A DNA stretch of 6,257 nucleotides from positions 1 to 6,257 of the forward strand of contig CAMVIC010000099.1 in the NCBI GenBank assembly GCA_947167435.1, in the 5' to 3' direction. A program made the position numbers and the translations under genes. Numbering within the stretch: position 1 is the first letter of the stretch; the number at the start of each line of letters is the position of its first letter. Below are positions 1 to 5,704 of the stretch, piece by piece. This stretch comes from an uncultured Clostridia bacterium (GTDB taxonomy: Bacteria; Bacillota_A; Clostridia; Oscillospirales; Oscillospiraceae). Under the pieces are notes generated by a model that saw nothing but the letters and a program-made list of their open reading frames with translations, did no database searches and was not told the DNA's origin.

Positions 1-1014
1 GATGGTGTTTTCATTGCCGGGAATAGCGGAGGCGGAAATGATAACCCGGTCGCCCGCGTCAATCCGAATCTGCTTATGCTCGGAAAACGCCATCCTGTAC
101 AGTGCGGACATGGCCTCACCCTGACTGCCGGTCGAGATGATGACAACCTGGTTTCGGGGCAGCTTGTTCACCTTGTCCAGGTCCACCATGGTATTCTCGG
201 GAATGTTCATATAGCCCAGAACGCCGGAAACCCGAAGCACGTTCTCCATGCTGCGCCCGGTAATGGCCACTTTGCGCTTGTACTTGGCGGCCACGTCGAT
301 GATCTGCTGCAGGCGGTGCACATTGGAGGCAAAGGTGGTGATGATGATGCGCTTGTCGCAGCCCATAAAGAGCTTGTCAAAGCTGGCGCCTACCTTCCGC
401 TCCGAGTCGGAGTGTCCGGGCTTTTCCACATTGGTGGAGTCGCTGAGAAGGGCCAGCACACCCTGATTTCCCAGTTCGCCCAGCCGGACCAGGTCGATCA
501 TGCCGCCGGAAATGGGCGTCACGTCAATCTTCCAGTCAGCGGTATGGATGACCGTGCCAAGAGGCGTGGTAATGGCCAAGGCCACCGTATCGGGGATGCT
601 GTGGTTCACATGGATAAACTCTATGGTGAAGTTGCCCAGGCGAAAGCTTGCGCCTGCCTTCTTTGTAAAGATCTGCGTATTGTACAGCAGATCGTGCTCC
701 TCCAGCTTCAGTTCCACCAGTGCCGCCGTCAGAGGAGTGGTGTAAATGGGGGCGTCGATTTCCTTAAGCACGTAGGGTACGGCGCCGATATGGTCCTCGT
801 GTCCGTGAGTCAGAATAATGCCCCGTATGCGGGCAGCGTTATTTTTCAGATAGGTGAAATCCGGCAGAACGATATCAATTCCGTACATATCTTCATCGGG
901 GAAGCCCATACCGCAGTCCACTACGATGATATCATTGCCGTATTCAAAGGCCGTCATGTTCTTGCCGATCTCGCCGAGACCGCCAAGAGGGATAATTTTC
1001 AGTTTAGAAACCAT
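1..1014 (-). CDS. rnj: Ribonuclease J, N-terminal 338 residues (3' end beyond window)
   Basis: RNase J is a cytoplasmic metallo-beta-lactamase/beta-CASP ribonuclease with 5'-3' exonuclease and endonuclease activity in mRNA decay and rRNA maturation. The protein opens MVSKLKIIPLGGLGEIGKN, the family's signature start. The zinc ligands are present: the HGHEDH motif at residues 70-75 (H70, H72, D74, H75), H138 in HVNHSIPD, and D160 in HTADWKID. The beta-CASP part follows, with GSQGEAMSAL and then IPGNEN next to the window edge. Family members are about 555 residues, so roughly the last 40% (rest of beta-CASP, metal-binding return of the lactamase fold, C-terminal domain) is missing here. The start is the ATG at 1014, with a GGAG 5 nt upstream (complement of 1020-1023). 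The gene lies 80 nt downstream of recR with no visible terminator, so it is probably co-transcribed with it. Whether it is the J1 or J2 paralogue cannot be decided. Confidence 0.96.
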   Translation of the reverse strand, partial: MVSKLKIIPLGGLGEIGKNMTAFEYGNDIIVVDCGMGFPDEDMYGIDIVLPDFTYLKNNAARIRGIILTHGHEDHIGAVPYVLKEIDAPIYTTPLTAALVELKLEEHDLLYNTQIFTKKAGASFRLGNFTIEFIHVNHSIPDTVALAITTPLGTVIHTADWKIDVTPISGGMIDLVRLGELGNQGVLALLSDSTNVEKPGHSDSERKVGASFDKLFMGCDKRIIITTFASNVHRLQQIIDVAAKYKRKVAITGRSMENVLRVSGVLGYMNIPENTMVDLDKVNKLPRNQVVIISTGSQGEAMSALYRMAFSEHKQIRIDAGDRVIISASAIPGNENTI

Positions 1015-1094
1015 TTTTACTCCAATCTATATTTACTGTGTCATATACATAGAAACGCCAGGCTGTTCTTTCTCATAGCCTTCCCGTGGATTTC

Positions 1095-1694
1095 TCACAT
1101 TTCCGTGCGTCCCTCTATTGCCCGATTGAGCGTGGCGTCGTCCGCAAACTCCAGATTGGAGCCCACGGGAATCCCGTAGGCAAGCCTGGTCACGCGAATC
1201 TGGAAGGGCTTGAGCAGCCGTGAGATATACATGGCGGTTGCCTCCCCCTCCGTGTCGGGGTTGGTGGCCATGATGACCTCTTCCACCTCGTTCTCTGCCA
1301 CCCGGTGCAGAAGTTCCTTGATGCGGATGTCGTCCGGCCCCACGTGGTTCATGGGTGAGAGAACGCCGTGGAGAACGTGATAGGTTCCGTTATACTCATG
1401 TCCCCGCTCAATGCTCAGCACATCCCGCGGCTCGGACACGACACAGATGGTTCCCTTGTCTCGCCGGTCACTTGCGCAGATGGAGCAGATCTCCCCTTCC
1501 GTCAGATTCTGACAGATGCTGCAGCAGTGCACACTGCGCTTGGCGTCGGTAATGGCGTTTGCAAAGGAGATCGCCTCATTCTCCGGAAGTGCCAACACAT
1601 GAAACGCAAGTCGCTGAGCGCTCTTGCGGCCGATGCCCGGAAGGGCTGCGAATTTGTCAATCAGGTTTTCAAGAGAAGCGGGAAAAAAAGACAT
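1095..1694 (-). CDS. recR: Recombination mediator protein RecR
   Basis: RecR acts with RecO (and RecF) to load RecA onto SSB-coated single-stranded DNA in gap and break repair; it is cytoplasmic and forms ring-shaped oligomers. The 199-residue product matches the usual length of about 198-200. A helix-hairpin-helix lies at residues 18-31 (LPGIGRKSAQRLAF). A four-cysteine zinc site follows with C58, C61, C70 and C73. The Toprim domain starts near residue 79 (ICVVSEPRD) and includes ATNPDTEGEATA. The C-terminus has the family's RLAYGIPVGSNLEFAD and a last segment with TLNRAIEGR. The frame stays open upstream to 1844, but the family start MSFFPASLENLIDKF begins at the ATG at 1694. A GGAG sits 9 nt before it, and a start at 1844 would overlap rpe by about 120 nt. 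It is 28 nt downstream of rpe, which suggests an operon. No residue appears to be missing. Confidence 0.97.
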   Translation of the reverse strand: MSFFPASLENLIDKFAALPGIGRKSAQRLAFHVLALPENEAISFANAITDAKRSVHCCSICQNLTEGEICSICASDRRDKGTICVVSEPRDVLSIERGHEYNGTYHVLHGVLSPMNHVGPDDIRIKELLHRVAENEVEEVIMATNPDTEGEATAMYISRLLKPFQIRVTRLAYGIPVGSNLEFADDATLNRAIEGRTEM

Positions 1695-1722
1695 AGCTTC
1701 TGTCTCCGAAGAAAAGATATTT

Positions 1723-2376
1723 TCAGGCTCGGCGGATTGCATCAATGGCAGCCGCCCGGTCTGCCTTTCCGAAAACGGCACTGCCCGCAACCAGCACGTT
1801 GGCGCCGGAGGCTTTGCAGAGGGCCGCGGTCTCACTGTCGACACCGCCGTCGACTTCCAGCTCGCAGTCAGGATTCACCCGGTCCAGCATCTCCCGAACC
1901 TGACGCACCTTGGGCATCATATCCGCCATAAACCGCTGCCCGCCAAAACCGGGCTCCACCGTCATCACAAGCACCAGGTCCGCAAGCTTCAGAAAGGGCT
2001 CCAGCGCTGACGCCGGGGTTCCGGGCTTTACTGACACGCCCGCCTTTTTTCCGCAGGCATGAATGCTGCGCATGGCTTCCAGGATTTGATCCTCCGTGTC
2101 CGCCTCTGCATGTACCGTCACAAGGTCCGCACCCGCGGCACAGAAACGCTCCGTATAGCGAAGCGGGCGGACAATCATCAGGTGCACATCCAGAAAAAGC
2201 TCCGTCACCTTTCGCAGAGAGCTGAGTACCGGAAGGCCCATGGAAATATTGGGCACAAATTCCCCGTCCATGACGTCAAAATGTATCAGATCGGCACCGG
2301 AACGGGTAATATCCTCAATCTCCGTGCCGAGTCTCGCAAAGTCAGCCGACAGTACAGAAGGTGCGACCTTGATCAT
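1723..2376 (-). CDS. rpe: Ribulose-phosphate 3-epimerase
   Basis: This enzyme interconverts D-ribulose 5-phosphate and D-xylulose 5-phosphate in the non-oxidative pentose phosphate pathway in the cytoplasm. The 217-residue product is a typical full-length TIM-barrel epimerase. Visible motifs are APSVLSADFARL at residues 5-16, IHFDVMDGEFVPN (H32 and D34, a metal ligand and the catalytic acid/base), DVHLM with metal ligand H65, the phosphate-loop segment VEPGFGGQ at 140-147, and EVDGGV with catalytic D176. The frame extends upstream to 2409, but family members begin at MIKVAPS, so the ATG at 2376 is chosen; GGGGAG lies 7 nt before it (complement of 2384-2389). It is the first gene of the leftward unit rpe-recR-(rnj) and has its own promoter at 2418-2446. 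Only a weak link to its neighbours' functions is evident: sugar metabolism beside DNA repair and RNA decay. Confidence 0.97.
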   Translation of the reverse strand: MIKVAPSVLSADFARLGTEIEDITRSGADLIHFDVMDGEFVPNISMGLPVLSSLRKVTELFLDVHLMIVRPLRYTERFCAAGADLVTVHAEADTEDQILEAMRSIHACGKKAGVSVKPGTPASALEPFLKLADLVLVMTVEPGFGGQRFMADMMPKVRQVREMLDRVNPDCELEVDGGVDSETAALCKASGANVLVAGSAVFGKADRAAAIDAIRRA

Positions 2377-2417
2377 GGCAGTTCTCCCCGCGTTATTTAT
2401 AATGTACATGACAAGTT

Positions 2418-2446
2418 ATTATACACTTATTTGTTTTCAATTGCAA
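2418..2446 (-). promoter_or_regulatory. Sigma-A-type promoter for rpe-recR(-rnj)
   Basis: Read on the minus strand, a -35 box TTGCAA (complement of 2441-2446) is followed after exactly 17 nt by a perfect -10 box TATAAT (complement of 2418-2423). Transcription would start near 2411, giving a leader of about 35 nt before the rpe ATG. The 8-bp palindrome ATGTACAT (2402-2409) falls at the very start of this leader and could be a protein site, though one copy is weak evidence. The match to consensus and the location in an AT-rich gap make the call good; it is not experimentally known. Confidence 0.75.
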
Positions 2447-2451
2447 TACTC

Positions 2452-2480
2452 TTGACTGCATCTTATTTTCGATATAAAAT
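2452..2480 (+). promoter_or_regulatory. Sigma-A-type promoter for the xpaC-telA operon
   Basis: A -35 box TTGACT (2452-2457) is followed after 17 nt by TAAAAT (2475-2480); the overlapping TATAAA at 2473-2478 would give a 15-nt spacer and is less favoured. Transcription would start near 2487, leaving a leader of about 28 nt before the GTG start of xpaC. The -35 box is only 5 bp from the -35 box of the divergent rpe promoter. No alternative-sigma motif is evident. Confidence 0.7.
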
Positions 2481-2500
2481 AGTTTGATAAGTTTTAAGTT

Positions 2501-2506
2501 TGGAGG
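2501..2506 (+). promoter_or_regulatory. Shine-Dalgarno site fixing a GTG start for xpaC
   Basis: TGGAGG at 2501-2506 sits 8 nt before the GTG at 2515-2517. The frame is open from an upstream TTG at 2500, but that codon overlaps this ribosome-binding site, so it cannot be the start served by it. The GTG start gives the basic N-terminus MARRRKKRSG directly before the membrane segments. Confidence 0.85.
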
Positions 2507-2514
2507 TATTCGCA

Positions 2515-3267
2515 GTGGCAAGACGCAGAAAAAAGCGCTCCGGCGTCCGCTCCATATACAGCTTTGCCATCACCTGGCTCATTCTTTCCGCCTTTTTCCC
2601 CCTGTCCCAGCTTTGGGGACTGTTGGCCACTCTGGGCATCTGCAGCGGTGTCGCCTATCTGTTCGGGCGCAGCTCCGCACAGCGGGAGGCTGCTCAGGAC
2701 AACAGTGCAGCTCACGCAGCCAATGCAGCGCCCAAGGCCGAGGTGAAAGAGCCGCCTCTCCGGCAACCTGCCGCCCAGCCTGCCAAGACGGGCACCGTCT
2801 CCAAGAAGAGTTACGGGCCGGCGGTGGATCCCATCATTGAAGAAGGAAACAAAGCCCTCAGTGAGATGGGCCGGCTGTATCTCTCCATCAAAGACCCGGA
2901 AATCCGGCAGAAGATCAACGAGATCATGCGCGTTACCGATAAAATCACCCAGGACGCCATCTCCGATCCCACTGATATACCGCAGATCAAGAAGTTTATG
3001 AACTACTATCTGCCCACCACCATCAAGCTTCTCAACGCATACGACCGGATGAGCTCCCAGGGAATCCAGGGAGAGAATCTGGACAAGAGCATGAACAGCA
3101 TTACCAAAATGCTGGACGATGCCATTGTCGCCTACCAGAAGATGTTGGATTCCCTCTTTGCCAACCAGGCACTGGACATTGAGACCGACATTGAAGTGAT
3201 GAACACCATGCTGGCCCGGGAAGGTCTGTCCGGCAACAAGGATTTTGAAGGACAGGCCGGTACGTAA
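2515..3267 (+). CDS. xpaC: XpaC-family membrane protein (5-bromo-4-chloroindolyl phosphate hydrolysis family)
   Basis: The protein has 250 residues. A strongly basic N-terminus (residues 1-12) is followed by two hydrophobic stretches at about 14-30 and 33-51, probably a membrane hairpin or paired helices. An Ala/Pro/Gln-rich linker runs over about 53-105. The soluble, helical C-terminal domain (about 106-240) contains VDPIIEEGNKALSEMGRLY, KINEIMRVTDKI and KFMNYYLPTTIKLLNAYDRM, the pattern typical of XpaC. The family is named for a Bacillus subtilis gene linked to X-phosphate hydrolysis, but no catalytic motif can be seen and its true biochemical role is unclear. The main support for the identification is the next gene: xpaC followed by a TelA gene is the arrangement of B. 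subtilis xpaC-yaaN. The start is GTG at 2515. It is the first gene of the rightward operon. The identification is good at family level; a scaffold or sensor at the membrane is only an inference. Confidence 0.85.
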   Translation: MARRRKKRSGVRSIYSFAITWLILSAFFPLSQLWGLLATLGICSGVAYLFGRSSAQREAAQDNSAAHAANAAPKAEVKEPPLRQPAAQPAKTGTVSKKSYGPAVDPIIEEGNKALSEMGRLYLSIKDPEIRQKINEIMRVTDKITQDAISDPTDIPQIKKFMNYYLPTTIKLLNAYDRMSSQGIQGENLDKSMNSITKMLDDAIVAYQKMLDSLFANQALDIETDIEVMNTMLAREGLSGNKDFEGQAGT

Positions 3268-3275
3268 ACCGGTCT
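3254..3275 (+). other. Hairpin straddling the xpaC stop codon
   Basis: AGGCCGGT (3254-3261) can pair with ACCGGTCT (3268-3275), giving 8 bp including one G-T wobble around a 6-nt loop ACGTAA that contains the TAA stop (3265-3267). Only three T residues (3275-3277) follow the top of the stem, so it is not a convincing intrinsic terminator. It could act as a partial attenuator or an RNA-processing or stability element between xpaC and telA, or be chance. Confidence 0.45.
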
Positions 3276-3323
3276 TTCCATTGAACAAACATACAATTCT
3301 GATACAGAAAGGAAAAGAAGATC

Positions 3324-4490
3324 ATGAGTGAAGAAAACAATTCCGTCCCTTTCCTGACCCTGGAACCCAATGCCGCAGCTGCCGCTGCAGAAGAGGCTGC
3401 TCCCCCAGTCGCGGAGGCTGCCCAGGAAGCGGTTGAAGAAGCCCCGGTTGAGAAACTGGAGCTGGAGAACCTAAGCGAGGCTGAGCAGGCCGCTGTTCGC
3501 AGCTTCTCCGAAAAGATCGACATCCTCAATACCGAGCAGGTCATGAACTACGGCAGCGCCGCCCAGAAAAACATCTCTGAGTTCTCTGACGCCGCGCTGA
3601 AGACCGTGCGCACCAAGGACCTTGGCAAGGTCGGCAATATGCTGGGCGACCTGGTGGTAGAGCTGCAGGGCATGAACTTCGACCAGGAGGACAAGAAGGG
3701 CTTCCTGGGCCTGTTCAAAAAGACCGGGCAGGATCTGGCATCCCTCAAGGCCCAGTACGACAAGGCCGAGGTCAACGTGGACAAGATTGTTGAGGCTCTG
3801 GAGCAGCATGAAGTCACCCTGCTCAAGGACATCAGCATGATGGATAAAATGTATGAGAAAAACCAGGAATACATGAAGGAACTGACCATGTACATTCTGG
3901 CCGGCAAGCTGAAGGTTGAGCATCTGCGCAATGTAGAGCTGCCCGAGTACGTAAAAAAGGCGGAAGAGACGAAGCTGCCGGAGGACGCACAGGCCGCCAA
4001 TGACTTTGCCAACATGATCGGCCGCTTTGAAAAGAAGATTCACGACCTGGAGCTGACCCGTATGATTTCCGTACAGATGGCGCCCCAGATCCGCATGGTT
4101 CAGAATAACGACAGCCTCATGTCCGAGAAGATCCGCACTTCCATCGTCAACACCATTCCTCTGTGGAAAAACCAAATGGTCATGGCTCTTTCCCTCTACA
4201 ATTCCGAGCAGGCCATGAAAGCCCAGCGCGAGGTAACCAATATGACCAACAAGCTGCTTGAAAAGAACGCGCAGGCCCTGCATCAGGGCAGTGTGTCCAT
4301 TGCCCAGGAGGCTGAACGCGGGATCGTAGACATGGAGACTCTGAAAAAGACCAATCAGGAGCTGATCGCCACATTGCGCGAGGTTCGCCAGATTCAGGAT
4401 GAAGGCCGCGTCCGCCGCGCTCAGGCAGAAGAAGAGCTGGGCCGCATTGAAGGCGAGCTGCGCCGCAACCTGCTGGAGATGAAGGGTTGA
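3324..4490 (+). CDS. telA: TelA/KlaA-family toxic anion resistance protein
   Basis: The 388-residue product has the length and helical make-up of the TelA family, whose members have been linked to tellurite resistance and, in some Firmicutes, tolerance of cell-envelope antimicrobials. The biochemical mechanism is not settled. An acidic, Ala/Glu/Pro-rich, probably disordered N-terminus covers about residues 13-48. The rest is almost all charged alpha-helix with coiled-coil character. The family hallmark is at about 251-285: QMAPQIRMVQNNDSLMSEKI followed by RTSIVNTIPLWKNQM. FLGLFKKTGQ at 127-136 is also typical. There is no signal peptide or membrane segment, so it should be cytoplasmic, perhaps recruited to the membrane by XpaC (inference). 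The ATG at 3324 is preceded by AAAGGA (3308-3313). It lies 56 nt after xpaC and 36 nt before the LemA-like gene, in one operon. Identification is firm; the physiological substrate is unknown. Confidence 0.93.
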   Translation: MSEENNSVPFLTLEPNAAAAAAEEAAPPVAEAAQEAVEEAPVEKLELENLSEAEQAAVRSFSEKIDILNTEQVMNYGSAAQKNISEFSDAALKTVRTKDLGKVGNMLGDLVVELQGMNFDQEDKKGFLGLFKKTGQDLASLKAQYDKAEVNVDKIVEALEQHEVTLLKDISMMDKMYEKNQEYMKELTMYILAGKLKVEHLRNVELPEYVKKAEETKLPEDAQAANDFANMIGRFEKKIHDLELTRMISVQMAPQIRMVQNNDSLMSEKIRTSIVNTIPLWKNQMVMALSLYNSEQAMKAQREVTNMTNKLLEKNAQALHQGSVSIAQEAERGIVDMETLKKTNQELIATLREVRQIQDEGRVRRAQAEEELGRIEGELRRNLLEMKG

Positions 4491-4526
4491 TTTCCGCCCG
4501 TTTTTCTGTGAGAAAGGGAGGATGAC

Positions 4527-5099
4527 ATGAAGAAATTTCTGAGCAACCGTCTTGTTGCGCTGTTTCTGTCCGCGCTGATCGTGGCAGGCTCCACTCTGGT
4601 GTCCGTTCATGCGAAGCTGGGCGCCCAGTGTGATAAGATCGCAGACGGCTTCTACACCGGCGTCAGATATGACGGCGATGTGCATGCCAGCATCTCCTCC
4701 CAGCTGAAGGATATCATCGGCTGTGCGGAGGGCCTTGTCACCATCGCCAACAACTATGAGGTGGACGCAGAGCTCAGCGGGAAGGTCAGGCAGAGCGTGG
4801 ATAGCCTGAACCTTTCCATGACCCGATCCCGCAGTTCCATATCGTCTCTCTATTCGGAGTATCAGGATCTGAGCCGGAGCGTCAGCGCTCTGGCGGACGC
4901 GCTGGGCCGGCAGGCTCTCTCCGACAGTGACAAAAGCGCCGTGGAGCAATACAATAACGGCATTGCCGAGGCGCAGAGTCTGATTGCCAGTGCCGGTTAT
5001 AACGAGAGTGTGAGGACCTTCACTTCCAAAAAGCTGCGCTTCCCCGCCTCTCTGCTGGGACCGATCGCCGGGGTCCACTTCCCTGAGTATTTTGCGTAA
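4527..5099 (+). CDS. Divergent LemA-like membrane-anchored helical protein
   Basis: The 190-residue protein starts MKKFLSNR and has one hydrophobic segment at about 9-28, ending near VHA-K, so it is either a signal peptide or an N-terminal membrane anchor; there is no lipobox cysteine. The remainder is helical. The C-terminus carries the clearest LemA features: YNESVRTF at 158-165, then RFPASLLGPIAG at 171-182 and EYFA at the end, matching the family's YN-x-x-V-R, F-P and closing Y-F pattern. The central part (QLKDIIGCAEGLVTIANNYE, 59-78) is in the place of the LemA 'R-x-D-L-I-P-N-L-V' helix but lacks its arginine and proline. The function of LemA proteins is not well defined; the fold is a membrane-tethered helical bundle facing outward. 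Start: ATG at 4527 with AAGGGAGG (4514-4521) 5 nt upstream. It lies directly after telA, 36 nt away, and 44 nt before the YbaK-type gene. A family-level call; it could also be an uncharacterised helical protein with a LemA-like tail. Confidence 0.68.
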   Translation: MKKFLSNRLVALFLSALIVAGSTLVSVHAKLGAQCDKIADGFYTGVRYDGDVHASISSQLKDIIGCAEGLVTIANNYEVDAELSGKVRQSVDSLNLSMTRSRSSISSLYSEYQDLSRSVSALADALGRQALSDSDKSAVEQYNNGIAEAQSLIASAGYNESVRTFTSKKLRFPASLLGPIAGVHFPEYFA

Positions 5100-5143
5100 G
5101 ACAACGCAAGTTCCATATCACGATACAGAAAGAAGAATATCCT

Positions 5144-5617
5144 ATGTCCATCGAAAAAGGCCGCGCGTATTTTCGTGCGCTTGGTTTGGAAGATCGGGTG
5201 CAGGAGTTTAACGTCTCCTCCGCAACCGTAGAACTGGCTGCCCAGGCTTTGGGCGTGGAGGGCGCACGCATTGCCAAAACCCTGTCTTTCAAAACCGCGG
5301 ACGGCTGTATGCTGATTCTGGCTGCAGGCGACGCGCGGATCGACAATCACAAATTCAAGGAAAAGTTCCACATGAAGGCCAAGATGCTCTCCGCCGACGA
5401 GGTGCTGGAGCTGGTCGGTCATCCTGTGGGCGGCGTGTGCCCCTTCGGCTGCAACGAGGGTATACCCGTATATCTGGATGACAGTCTCAAGCGCTTTACA
5501 ACGGTTTTTCCCGCTGTGGGAAGCGCCAGCAGTGCCATTGAGCTGAATCTGGACGAGCTGTTCCGGTATTCCAAGGCCCTTGAGTGGATTGACGTGTGCA
5601 AGCTGCCGGAGGCCTAA
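5144..5617 (+). CDS. YbaK/EbsC-family aminoacyl-tRNA deacylase
   Basis: The 157-residue, single-domain protein belongs to the YbaK/ProX-like trans-editing family, which hydrolyses mischarged tRNAs (for example Cys-tRNAPro or Ala-tRNAPro) in the cytoplasm. The family core is visible: SSATVELAAQALGVEGARIAKTL with the conserved lysine K45, followed by LSFK, a central LILAAGDARID, then GHPVGGVCPFG at 92-102 and the C-terminal VFPAVGSASSAIELNLDEL. K45 corresponds to the lysine needed for activity in characterised YbaK. Its length fits the stand-alone Bacillus-type (YwhH-like) members. The substrate tRNA cannot be read from the sequence. The start is the ATG at 5144, preceded by only a weak purine-rich AGAAAGAAG, so translation may be weaker than for the preceding genes. 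It is the last gene before the strong terminator at 5616-5666. It is probably on the xpaC-telA transcript, although its function has no evident link to the others. Confidence 0.93.
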   Translation: MSIEKGRAYFRALGLEDRVQEFNVSSATVELAAQALGVEGARIAKTLSFKTADGCMLILAAGDARIDNHKFKEKFHMKAKMLSADEVLELVGHPVGGVCPFGCNEGIPVYLDDSLKRFTTVFPAVGSASSAIELNLDELFRYSKALEWIDVCKLPEA

Positions 5618-5666
5618 AAAACAAAAAAGAAAACTTGAGGCGGCGTCTTGCCGTCTCAAGTTTTTT
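5616..5666. terminator. Strong, probably bidirectional intrinsic terminator
   Basis: A 15-bp stem (left arm 5630-5644, right arm 5650-5664, one G-T wobble) encloses the 5-nt loop GTCTT (5645-5649). The right arm ends in a run of six T (5661-5666), giving a classic terminator for the rightward operon. The left side is an A-rich tract from 5616 to 5633, which reads as a U-rich tract on the minus strand. The same hairpin can therefore also end transcripts of the convergent gene that stops at 5705. Confidence 0.93.
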
Positions 5667-5704
5667 GCGTTTCTTCAGGAAATCTGCTTTTGTCAGGCTG
5701 TCTG

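Noticed and set aside
1015..1094. Possible separate promoter or terminator between recR and rnj
   Set aside because: No hairpin with a T-run and no hexamer pair with proper spacing could be found on the minus strand; the gap holds only the rnj ribosome-binding site.
76..1179. Plus-strand open frame of 367 codons opposite rnj
   Set aside because: It is a shadow of RNase J, whose catalytic motifs are all on the minus strand, and it runs into recR with no sensible start signal.
1695..1844. Longer RecR with a 50-residue N-terminal extension
   Set aside because: The extension overlaps rpe and is not family-like; the ATG at 1694 has a ribosome-binding site and gives the standard RecR length.
2377..2409. 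Longer Rpe starting at 2409
   Set aside because: The ribosome-binding site GGGGAG lies within the extension, and the predicted transcription start near 2411 would leave almost no leader.
2494..3288. Minus-strand open frame opposite xpaC
   Set aside because: No recognisable protein and no ribosome-binding site; xpaC on the plus strand has a promoter, a strong ribosome-binding site and the expected neighbour telA.
4504..4516. Small TTTCT-GTG-AGAAA hairpin between telA and the LemA-like gene
   Set aside because: A 5-bp A/T-rich stem with no T-run after it is too weak to be a terminator, and it overlaps an ordinary ribosome-binding site.
3471..5078. Long antisense open frame (535 codons) opposite telA and the LemA-like gene
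   Set aside because: Its translation is His/Leu/Val-rich with no recognisable family, it spans two well-supported genes and the gap between them, and such frames arise from G+C-rich codon use on the other strand.
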